From Acrocarpospora corrugata (GTDB taxonomy: Bacteria > Actinomycetota > Actinomycetes > Streptosporangiales > Streptosporangiaceae): a DNA stretch of 64,000 nucleotides. The notes under the pieces were generated by a model. It saw only the letters and a list, made by a program, of their open reading frames with translations. It did not search any database and was not told the DNA's origin. This document shows, one piece after another, positions 9,130-16,154 of this stretch. Every line of letters starts with the position of its first letter. Within the stretch, counting starts at the first letter, position 1. The stretch is taken from positions 1 through 64,000 of the forward strand of contig NZ_BLAD01000059.1 of NCBI RefSeq assembly GCF_009687845.1, in the 5' to 3' direction. Position numbers and translations under genes: made by a program.

Positions 9130-9743
9130 TCCGCGTGATGATCGTCGACGACCACCCGGTGGTCCGGGAGGGCCTGCGCGGCATGCTCGACGCGGACCCC
9201 GGCATCGAGGTGGCCGGCGAGGCCGGTTCCGGGGACGAGGCGGTGGCGCGCTCCCGCGAACTCAAGCCCGACGTGACCCTGATGGACCTGCGCATGCCCG
9301 GCGGCGACGGCGTCAGCGCCATCACCCGCATCCTGGCCGACCGCCCGCGGGCCCGGATCATCGTGCTCACCACGTACGAGAGCGACCAGGACATCGTCCG
9401 CGCCGTCGAGGCCGGCGCCGCCGGCTACCTGCTCAAGGACACCTCCCGCGCCGACCTGCTGGGCGCCATCGCCGCGGCCGCCCGCGGCGAGACCGTCCTG
9501 TCCCCCTCGGTCGCCACCAAGCTGGTCACCCGCCTCCGCGCGCCCGTCGCAGAATCCCTCTCCCCCCGCGAGACCCAGGTGCTCTCCCTGGTCGCCCGCG
9601 GCCTGACCAACGCGGAAATCGGCCGCGAACTGTTCATCAGCGAAACCACGGTCAAGACCCACCTGCTCCGCGTCTTCGGCAAACTCGGCGTCTCCGACCG
9701 CACGGCCGCCGTCACCACGGCCCTGCAGCGCGGCCTCTTGTAA
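9126..9743 (+). CDS. NarL/FixJ-family response regulator
   Basis: DNA-binding response regulator, 205 residues. The receiver domain has the acidic pair DD near residues 8-9, the phospho-acceptor in LMDLRMPGGDG near residue 55, and a conserved Lys in LLKDT. The C-terminal LuxR-type helix-turn-helix spans LSPRETQVLSLVARGLTNAEIGRELFI (given here as family logic: E near the start, G-x-T/S-N-x-E-I centre). It is the partner of the kinase just upstream and probably controls the ABC genes at 6325-7948. It ends 120 bp before the radical SAM gene, so a role in controlling that island is possible but not shown. Confidence 0.93.
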   Translation: MIRVMIVDDHPVVREGLRGMLDADPGIEVAGEAGSGDEAVARSRELKPDVTLMDLRMPGGDGVSAITRILADRPRARIIVLTTYESDQDIVRAVEAGAAGYLLKDTSRADLLGAIAAAARGETVLSPSVATKLVTRLRAPVAESLSPRETQVLSLVARGLTNAEIGRELFISETTVKTHLLRVFGKLGVSDRTAAVTTALQRGLL

Positions 9744-9863
9744 GCGGCCAGTGGTTAGCGAATCCCTTAAACGCATCACGAATTCATGAGCGTTCTCTCC
9801 CCCGCAATTTCCGGTTAATATGCCTTTGTCAGCAAAAGTCTGGCCGGTCGGGAGCGTCCCAAC

Positions 9864-11087
9864 GTGAGCGACGAAATTGCTGGTCAACCGCAGCGCGAAT
9901 GGCCTGCCACGCTCACAGTCGAAGATCTTCTGGCCGACGGCTGGCAGCCGGTTCCGTTCCGGCAGTTCATCCTTAAGATCCATAGCCGCTGCAACCTCGC
10001 CTGCGACTACTGCTATATGTACACCCACGCCGACCAGAGCTGGCGCGACCGCCCCCTGGTCATGGCCCCCCGGCACGTCACCGCGACCGCGCGCCGCATC
10101 GCCGAACACGCCCGCGCCCATACGATTTCCCCGGTCCGCGTGATCCTGCATGGCGGCGAACCATTATTGGCCGGACCCGAATACCTGGTCGATCTCGTCC
10201 ATGAGATTCGCGCCGCCGCCGAACCCGATGTGAATATCGATTTCATTCTGCAAACCAATGGGATCCAGCTCACCAGATCATTCCTCGGCACGTTCCTGAA
10301 CCTCGGCGTACGGATAGGGGTAAGCCTCGACGGCGGCGCCCGGGACAACGACCGGCACCGGAGAACACTCGCCGGACGCGGCTCATACGCCGCCGTGGCC
10401 CGAGCGCTGCGCCTTCTGGGCGAGCCCGAATTCCGGCCGATCTACGGCGGCATCCTGTGCACCGTCGACCTCGTCGGCGACCCGGTCGAGACGTACGAGA
10501 GCCTGCTCGCCTTCACCCCGCCGATGATCGACCTGCTCCTCCCGCACGGAACCTGGGCCGACCCGCCCCCCGGCCGCACCGCCGACCCGGCCGTCACGCC
10601 CTACGCCGACTGGCTGATCGCCGTCTTCGACCGCTGGTACGACGAAGGCGACCCGCCCACCCGCGTCCGGCTCTTCGAGGAGATCATCCACCTGCTGTTC
10701 GGCGGCCGGTCGGGCGTCGAAGCCGTCGGCCTGACCCCCTCCACCCTGGTGGTCGTCGAAACCGACGGAACGATCGAGCAGTCCGATTTCCTCAAGGTCG
10801 TCGGCCAGGGCGCCGCCGAAACCGGCCTCAACGTCGTCGACCACGAATTCGACCGCGCCCTGTTCCACCCCGGCGTGGCCGCCAGGCAGCTGGGCCTGTC
10901 CGGGCTGTCCGGCCAATGCCAGTCGTGCACCTTCGGGCAGGTCTGCGGCGGCGGCCTCTACCCGCACCGATACCGCCCCGGCACCGGCCACCGCAACCCG
11001 TCGGTCTACTGCCCCGACCTATACCGGCTGATCAGCCACATCCGCGCTCGCCTTGTTCATGATCTCCCCATGAAGTCAGGACACTGA
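9864..11087 (+). CDS. fxsB: radical SAM/SPASM peptide maturase, FxsB-like
   Basis: Radical S-adenosylmethionine enzyme predicted to crosslink a ribosomal peptide. 407 residues from a GTG. The Cx3Cx2C cluster motif is C43, C47, C50 in CNLACDYC followed by YMY, and LHGGEPL supports SAM binding. The SPASM-like C-terminal region has CQSCTFGQVCGG and a final YCPDLY, giving auxiliary cluster cysteines. The RxFILKIHSRCNL lead-in is typical of FxsB-type cyclophane-forming maturases. In relatives the HExxH domain can be fused to the C-terminus; here it is a separate gene that starts on the last base of this stop (TGATG). The likely substrate is the precursor at 15090. The annotation as FxsB-like is confident; the exact bond formed is inference. 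Confidence 0.88.
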   Translation: MSDEIAGQPQREWPATLTVEDLLADGWQPVPFRQFILKIHSRCNLACDYCYMYTHADQSWRDRPLVMAPRHVTATARRIAEHARAHTISPVRVILHGGEPLLAGPEYLVDLVHEIRAAAEPDVNIDFILQTNGIQLTRSFLGTFLNLGVRIGVSLDGGARDNDRHRRTLAGRGSYAAVARALRLLGEPEFRPIYGGILCTVDLVGDPVETYESLLAFTPPMIDLLLPHGTWADPPPGRTADPAVTPYADWLIAVFDRWYDEGDPPTRVRLFEEIIHLLFGGRSGVEAVGLTPSTLVVVETDGTIEQSDFLKVVGQGAAETGLNVVDHEFDRALFHPGVAARQLGLSGLSGQCQSCTFGQVCGGGLYPHRYRPGTGHRNPSVYCPDLYRLISHIRARLVHDLPMKSGH

Positions 11088-12415
11088 TGCGCCGATACAC
11101 CGTCCCCGGTGACGTCTTCGCCACGCTCGCCACCGGCGCAGGCGGCGAACGGGCCGGCCGCTTCCTCGCCAGCGCCGAACGCAGCAAACACCTGCTCCTG
11201 GTACGGAACGTCGTGGTCATGGCGGAACAACACGGCCACGAACGCGCCTGGGAACTCGCCCACGCCTACGACCTGCTGGCCGGACTGCACGAAGACCACC
11301 CGCACGCGGTGGAGCGGATCCTCCGCCACCCTCCGGTCGGCACGTGGGCGCTCCGGATGATGAAGGTCATCCCCCGCAAGACCGGCGGCGGGCCGCTCGC
11401 GTACGCGTACCTGCCCAGCATGGCCCTGGCCGCCGCCGTGATCGCCGGGGCGACCGCCTCGCTGGACCTGGTCGCCTCCGGCGGCCGGGTGCTGCTGCCG
11501 TCCCTCGGCGCCGCCCGGCTGGCCACCGCGCACCACCGGTCCACCCAGCGGGTGACCGTACGGACCGGCCCGGACGGCGGCCAGGTCCTGGGCGCCGGAA
11601 GCGTGGCGACCATCCCGAGGGATCCGGAGCACTACGCCGAAGGGTGGGCCGGGACCCGCCGCCTGTCCGCCGAGCACGCCTCCCGCACGTTCGCCGTGCT
11701 GCTGGACGATCTCGATCCGTACCGGATCCCCGAGGGCTGGCCGACCGGCCGGCAGCAGCCCGCGGCCGTCCGGCAGTGGCAGCAGCACCTGAACGCCGCC
11801 TGGGCTCTGCTGGTCGACCACCATCCCGGCTACGCGGAAGAGGTCGCGGCCTGCGTCACCACGTTCGTCCCCCTGCACCGCCCCGGCGGACGCACGGTCA
11901 GCTCTACCTCACGCCACGCCTTCGGCTCGTTCGCCGGCTCGCTCCCCACCGACAGCCGCATCCTCGCCGCCCTCCTCGCCCACGAGGTCCAGCACGCCAA
12001 ACTCTGGGCGCTGCTCGACCTCATCCCGCTGACCCTGCGCGAGGACAGACACCGGCCGGTCCTCTTGTACGCCCCCTGGCGAGACGACCCCCGCCCCCCG
12101 ATCTCCCATCTCCAAGGGGCCTACGCGCACCTGGCGGTCGCGGCCTTCTGGCGGGTGCAACGCTTCGTCGACCACGGCGAGGCGGCCCTGCGCGCCCACA
12201 CCGAGTTCGCCCGCTGGCGGCAGCACACCAGAGACGCGATCGAGACGCTCCGCGGCAGCGGCAGACTCACCGGCGCGGGCCTGGACTTCGTCAACGGCAT
12301 GGCCTCGACCATCGACCGCTGGCGCGGGGACGCGATCCCGGCCGACGCCGCGCAGCGCGCCCGCGCGTCCTCCGACGACCACTACCGCGCCTGGCGCCGG
12401 CGGAACCAGCGCTGA
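11087..12415 (+). CDS. HExxH-type peptide hydroxylase-like RiPP protein
   Basis: 442-residue protein carrying the metal-binding motif HEVQH at residues 299-303, inside LLAHEVQHAKL. About 30 residues later come YAPWRDDPRP and a helix with HLAVAAFW, features of the domain fused to some FxsB proteins. Members of this group have been described as iron and alpha-ketoglutarate-dependent peptide beta-hydroxylases rather than proteases. It is translationally coupled to the radical SAM gene (TGATG overlap), so the two should act on the same peptide. An Asp sits between the Phe and Ser of the precursor and is a reasonable target (inference). The gene ends 5 bp before the stop of the convergent FxsT-like gene. 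Confidence 0.82.
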   Translation: MRRYTVPGDVFATLATGAGGERAGRFLASAERSKHLLLVRNVVVMAEQHGHERAWELAHAYDLLAGLHEDHPHAVERILRHPPVGTWALRMMKVIPRKTGGGPLAYAYLPSMALAAAVIAGATASLDLVASGGRVLLPSLGAARLATAHHRSTQRVTVRTGPDGGQVLGAGSVATIPRDPEHYAEGWAGTRRLSAEHASRTFAVLLDDLDPYRIPEGWPTGRQQPAAVRQWQQHLNAAWALLVDHHPGYAEEVAACVTTFVPLHRPGGRTVSSTSRHAFGSFAGSLPTDSRILAALLAHEVQHAKLWALLDLIPLTLREDRHRPVLLYAPWRDDPRPPISHLQGAYAHLAVAAFWRVQRFVDHGEAALRAHTEFARWRQHTRDAIETLRGSGRLTGAGLDFVNGMASTIDRWRGDAIPADAAQRARASSDDHYRAWRRRNQR

Positions 12416-12420
12416 CGGGG

Positions 12421-14952
12421 TCAGACGGCCGGAGGTTCGAAGTCGAAGTCGAGCCGCTCGTGCCGGGCGACCGCGACCACGTCCGGATAGCTCTCCCCGA
12501 GCGTGCGGCCGAAGCGCTTGATCACGTCTTCCCGGAGTTCGCGGGCCCGTTCGACCTCCCCAAGCGCGTCCAGGTCGAGCGCCAGATTGGCCGAGCACGC
12601 CAGCGTGTGCGGGTGGTCCTCACCGAGCACCTCGCGCAGCGCCGCCGAACTCCGCTCGCCGATGGCGCACGCCTCCTCGTGCTCCCCGAATCCCGCCAGC
12701 ACGCTGGCCAGGTTGGTGGCGCAGGTCAGCGTGTAGTGGTGCCGTTCGCCCAGCGCTCCGACGAAGTCCGCGTAGGTCTTCCTGAGCAGTTCCTCGGCGT
12801 CTTCGCCCTTGCCCAGCAATCGCAGGGCCAGCGCGTTGTTCAGCCTCGCGCCGAGGGTGAACGGGTGGAGCGGGCCGAGCACCCTGGCGTACCGGTCGGT
12901 CGTCTCGGTCGCCAGAACGGCGGAACGGTCGAGGTCCCCCACCAGGCGCTGGCAGTTGGCCAGAGTAAGCGCGGCGGCCAGCGTGGCCGGGAAGTCCGCG
13001 CGGTAGCTCTCGCCGTATCGATGGGAGACATCCGTGGCCAGGTCGATCGCTTCCGCGAAGGCCCCGGCTTTCCGGCGCGCGATGGCCAGCTCACGAGCCT
13101 GGTTGAGCACGTCCAGATGGTTCGGCGGGAGAATCCGCTGGCGCACGATGTCCTGGTAGATGACCGACAGCCGCTCGCTGCGTTCGCGCGCTTCCATGTA
13201 CCGGCCCAGCAGCCGCAGATCGCGGGCCAGCGCATTGGTCGTGAAGGCGACCCGCCAATGGGCGTCACTGCCGAAGTGGTCGCGGCGGATCTCGTAACTC
13301 CGCTGGTCGAGACGGAGCGCGTCCTCGTACTTCGTGGCGAGTGTGTTGTCGATCGCCAGGTTGCTCAGCACCCGCTGAGTGTTGGGGTGGGTGGGACCGA
13401 ACACGCGCTCGTGCCGTTCCAGCGCGTCGCGGTCGACCTCGAGCGCGGCCGAGAACTGGCCCAGCCAGCGCAGGATGCCGCCATGGTTGTTGGTCAGGAT
13501 CAGTGTCTCGTCGTGATCGAAGCCAAAGGTGCGCTGCATATGCTCCAGCGTGGGCTGGCTGAGTTCCAGCGCTCGCTGGTGCAGGCCCTGATTCAGGAGG
13601 AGATTCGCCTTCAAGCGCCGCATGATCAGCAGATGGAGATCGTCCTCGGCGCTCTCCCGCTCCCATTCCGCCAGAGCCCGGTCGATCCATTCCTCACTCG
13701 CCCGCAGGTCACCTTTGACCAGCAGGTACCGCGCCATGTTCGTGACCAGGCGACGGGCGTCGGGCTCGGCACACTCGATGATCTGGGAGGGGTTGATGTG
13801 CGGAAGCAGGTCGTCGTACTCCGGCCAGCTGTCGACGTCGTCGGGCCGGTCCGGATCCGCCGCGGCCAGCAACAGGTGGACATCGTGCCGGACGACTCTG
13901 CGCTCGTTCTCCGAGAGCCCTTCCTTGATCAGCGCCTGAATGATCCGGTGCATCTGGAGCGTCCGCCGCAGGTTGTCGATCCGCGCCAGCGCGTAACGGC
14001 CCAGCTCACGAACGGCGTTGCTCATCCGGTACGGGTCTTTGATCGTGTTACGAAGTTCGGATTCCGCCAGCACGTGGCGGCCCAGGTTGATCAGATCCAG
14101 CGGAATGGGCTCCGGGCCGAAATAGGCGATCCGATAGAGCAACTCCATCGCGGACGGTTCCTGGCGGTTGATCCGCTCAAGCGAAATGCTCCAGGCCGCC
14201 GGGACGGGCACCGGGTAATCGAGTGGGGTGCCCTGCGCCAGAATCTTGCCGGCCGCGTTCTTCAGCTGTTCCAGGTATGTATCGACGGTCATCGCCGTCT
14301 CGGCCATGAGCGCGCCGGCCTGCTCCAACGCCAACGGCAGGTCGCCCAGTTCCTCGGCCAGCCGATTTCCGTCATAGTCCGTGATGCCGGACACCCGGCG
14401 CCGGAGGAACTCCATGCTCTCGTCGCGCATGAAGATATCCACGTCCAGCACCAGGGCTCTGGTCTTCCACCGGTGATTCCGCGAGGTGACCAGCACGTGC
14501 CCGTTGGCCGTCGGGAGCATGTCCTGAAGCTCCTCCGGCTGGTCGGCATTGTCGAACACGACCAGCCAGCGCTTGTACGGGATACCCCGGCGCAGCGCTT
14601 CCCGCACCGCGTCGATCACGTCTTCCTGACGTCCCGCCGGAATATCGGTAATGCCGAGACGAGGGGCCAGCGCGGCCAGCGAACCGCGCAGCAACGGCGT
14701 CTGGTCCGCGGGAACCCACCAGATCAGTTCGTAATCATGGGAGAACCGGTAAATGTACTCGATCGCCAGGTGCGTCTTGCCGACTCCGCCGTATCCCTGC
14801 AACGCGTGCAGGACCACCGCGTCCTTCTGCTCCACGAGTTGTGAACGCAACCGGTAGAGCAAGTCCGATCGCCCCGTGAAGGTGGCGTTGCGCTGAGGAA
14901 CGTTCCCCCAGACAGCCGGTGCGGTGGTTTCGAAGCGGTCAGAATCGGCCAT
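12421..14952 (-). CDS. fxsT: FxsT-like NB-ARC NTPase with TPR repeats
   Basis: 843-residue STAND ATPase associated with FxSxx-COOH clusters. The N-terminal WGNVPQRN...FTGR motif is characteristic of this family. Walker A GYGGVGKT is at residues 53-60, Walker B LVVFDNAD at about 130-137, a sensor arginine lies in VLVTSRN, and a GDLPLAL motif corresponds to GLPL. From about residue 400 to the C-terminus it is built of kinesin-light-chain-like TPRs (repeated LGxxHPxTL patterns). Such proteins stay ADP-bound until a ligand reaches the repeats, then oligomerise. The start has GGTGGAGG six bases upstream. It is divergent from the precursor gene, sharing the intergenic region 14953-15089. Confidence 0.88.
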   Translation of the reverse strand: MADSDRFETTAPAVWGNVPQRNATFTGRSDLLYRLRSQLVEQKDAVVLHALQGYGGVGKTHLAIEYIYRFSHDYELIWWVPADQTPLLRGSLAALAPRLGITDIPAGRQEDVIDAVREALRRGIPYKRWLVVFDNADQPEELQDMLPTANGHVLVTSRNHRWKTRALVLDVDIFMRDESMEFLRRRVSGITDYDGNRLAEELGDLPLALEQAGALMAETAMTVDTYLEQLKNAAGKILAQGTPLDYPVPVPAAWSISLERINRQEPSAMELLYRIAYFGPEPIPLDLINLGRHVLAESELRNTIKDPYRMSNAVRELGRYALARIDNLRRTLQMHRIIQALIKEGLSENERRVVRHDVHLLLAAADPDRPDDVDSWPEYDDLLPHINPSQIIECAEPDARRLVTNMARYLLVKGDLRASEEWIDRALAEWERESAEDDLHLLIMRRLKANLLLNQGLHQRALELSQPTLEHMQRTFGFDHDETLILTNNHGGILRWLGQFSAALEVDRDALERHERVFGPTHPNTQRVLSNLAIDNTLATKYEDALRLDQRSYEIRRDHFGSDAHWRVAFTTNALARDLRLLGRYMEARERSERLSVIYQDIVRQRILPPNHLDVLNQARELAIARRKAGAFAEAIDLATDVSHRYGESYRADFPATLAAALTLANCQRLVGDLDRSAVLATETTDRYARVLGPLHPFTLGARLNNALALRLLGKGEDAEELLRKTYADFVGALGERHHYTLTCATNLASVLAGFGEHEEACAIGERSSAALREVLGEDHPHTLACSANLALDLDALGEVERARELREDVIKRFGRTLGESYPDVVAVARHERLDFDFEPPAV

Positions 14953-15089
14953 TTTAGACCTCCACCGGTGAGGTTCACTGGTGAAGATACTAACTCATGG
15001 AATCACATAATTAGGTGGGGCTGGACTACAGCGGCTATGTACCTTATCAAGGAGGTGACGGATGGCTCGCAACTACGGAGGGCGGCGGT
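14953..15089. promoter_or_regulatory. divergent control region between fxsT and fxsA
   Basis: 137-bp region serving both the leftward NB-ARC/TPR gene and the rightward precursor. It is clearly more AT-rich than its surroundings around 14985-15015, with TAGTAT on the minus strand and ATAATT on the plus strand as possible -10 elements; no good -35 can be fixed. A perfect Shine-Dalgarno AAGGAGGTGA lies at 15049-15058 with an ATG at 15062. A second ribosome site GGAGGG lies at 15077-15082, 7 nt before the GTG at 15090. Divergent control from one region suggests joint regulation. Confidence 0.5.
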
Positions 15090-15248
15090 GTGGGCGATCT
15101 ACAGGGCGGTCTCATCAATCTCGAAGATGTGAAGCTCGACGCTCTTTCCCGCATGAAGGACAGTCTCATCACCCGGGCGGCTCGCCGCGTACAGGACGAG
15201 GAAGCCGGCACAGTCGATCAACTCGCGCGTTTCGATTCCGCGATCTGA
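15090..15248 (+). CDS. fxsA: FxSxx-COOH RiPP precursor peptide (FxsA-like)
   Basis: 52-residue precursor whose C-terminus is exactly F48-D49-S50-A51-I52-COOH, the pattern that defines FxSxx-COOH peptides. The leader has GLINLEDVKL near residues 7-16 and a helix DSLITRAARRV, matching the family's usual leader layout of an L-x-D/N-L region followed by an ALRRV-like helix. The radical SAM enzyme of such systems joins the Phe ring to the Ser side chain to form a three-residue cyclophane. Start choice: GTG 15090 has GGAGGG at 7 nt. A stronger site with ATG 15062 is out of frame by one base; losing one G in 15080-15082 would fuse it in frame and give about 61 residues. The C-terminal part is certain; the N-terminus is not. 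Confidence 0.8.
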   Translation: MGDLQGGLINLEDVKLDALSRMKDSLITRAARRVQDEEAGTVDQLARFDSAI

Positions 15249-15275
15249 TGATCGAATTTCCATGAGCCGACCCAA

Positions 15276-16154
15276 ATGAAGGAGCTTGACTGGCAGCGAC
15301 TCGTTTACGGTCTGGAGAGCGGTGACTGCACGCCCTTTCTGGGCGCCGGAATGTGCTCGGGGATCCTGCCCACCGGGCGCGAACTGAGCCTGGAATGGGC
15401 GGCGCGGGTCCGCTATCCGTTCGACGACAGAACCTCGCTCCCGGAGGTGATGGATTTCGCCGCCATCGACGCGGGTGATCCCGTTTTCGTCAAGCAGCAG
15501 GTGCTGGAGCGGCTGGACGGCTGTGGCGTACCGGACTTCGACGATCCGGGTGAGCCGCACGCGTTGCTGGCGAGATTCCCGCTGGCGGTGTACATCACCA
15601 CGAATTACGACAGGTTCATGAGCCAGGCGCTGACGAAGCGCGGCAAGCATCCGAAAAGCGTGATCTGTCCGTGGTACCTGAACTCGGCGGACATCGCCGC
15701 CAGGGTCGATGACGACCTGCGTCCGTACAAAGAGGAACCGGTCGTCTTCCACCTGCACGGCAGTGCGGACGAGGCACGCTCACTGGTGATCAGCAGAAGC
15801 GACTACGTCAGTTTTCTGATCAATCTGTCCAAGGACTACGCGGCCGACGGCCGCAAACTCGTTCCGGTGGCGATCCGGCCCTGGCTGACCGACCGCCCGC
15901 TCTTGTTCATCGGATACAGCCTGCAGGACTGGACGTTCAATGTCCTGTTCCAGGGACTACGCCAGACGTTGTCGGAAGTACACCTGCGACGGCATGTGAG
16001 CGTGCAGCTCCCCCCACCCGACCTTCCGCCGCGGCGACGAAGACAAGCGCAGAAGTATCTAACCGAATACTTCGACAGATGGAAGATAACTATATATTGG
16101 GGTACAGTTAATGATTTCTGTGCCGAGTTACGCCTCCGCATGGGGTGGGGCTGA
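15276..16154 (+). CDS. SIR2-like domain protein, candidate NADase effector
   Basis: 292-residue protein with a SIR2-like (Rossmann NAD-binding) domain. Motifs: FLGAGM with GAG at 23-25, TTNYD at 108-112, FHLHG with the candidate catalytic His at about 161, and FIGYSLQDW at about 212-219. This GAG, TTNYD, HG, GYS set is that of the SIR2_2 group used in bacterial defence, where the domain hydrolyses NAD. The gene starts 27 bp after the precursor and its stop overlaps the next start (TGATG), so it is in one operon with both. The last 25 codons are AT-rich and use ATA twice, which is unusual here and hints at recent acquisition. NADase activity is inference from the family. Confidence 0.82.
   Translation: MKELDWQRLVYGLESGDCTPFLGAGMCSGILPTGRELSLEWAARVRYPFDDRTSLPEVMDFAAIDAGDPVFVKQQVLERLDGCGVPDFDDPGEPHALLARFPLAVYITTNYDRFMSQALTKRGKHPKSVICPWYLNSADIAARVDDDLRPYKEEPVVFHLHGSADEARSLVISRSDYVSFLINLSKDYAADGRKLVPVAIRPWLTDRPLLFIGYSLQDWTFNVLFQGLRQTLSEVHLRRHVSVQLPPPDLPPRRRRQAQKYLTEYFDRWKITIYWGTVNDFCAELRLRMGWG

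Noticed and set aside
9786-9818. 10-residue frame before the radical SAM gene as a second precursor
   Set aside because: No ribosome site, no FxSxx tail and too short to support.
11344-14844. 1166-residue open frame on the plus strand antisense to the NB-ARC/TPR gene
   Set aside because: It is rich in Arg/Pro/Gly/Asp from GC-biased antisense, has no domain, and the opposite strand has full-length motifs.
15062-15265. 67-residue frame starting at the perfect ribosome site next to fxsA
   Set aside because: Arg/Ser/His-rich out-of-frame composition and no recognised domain. It is kept only as evidence for the frame anomaly, not as a gene.
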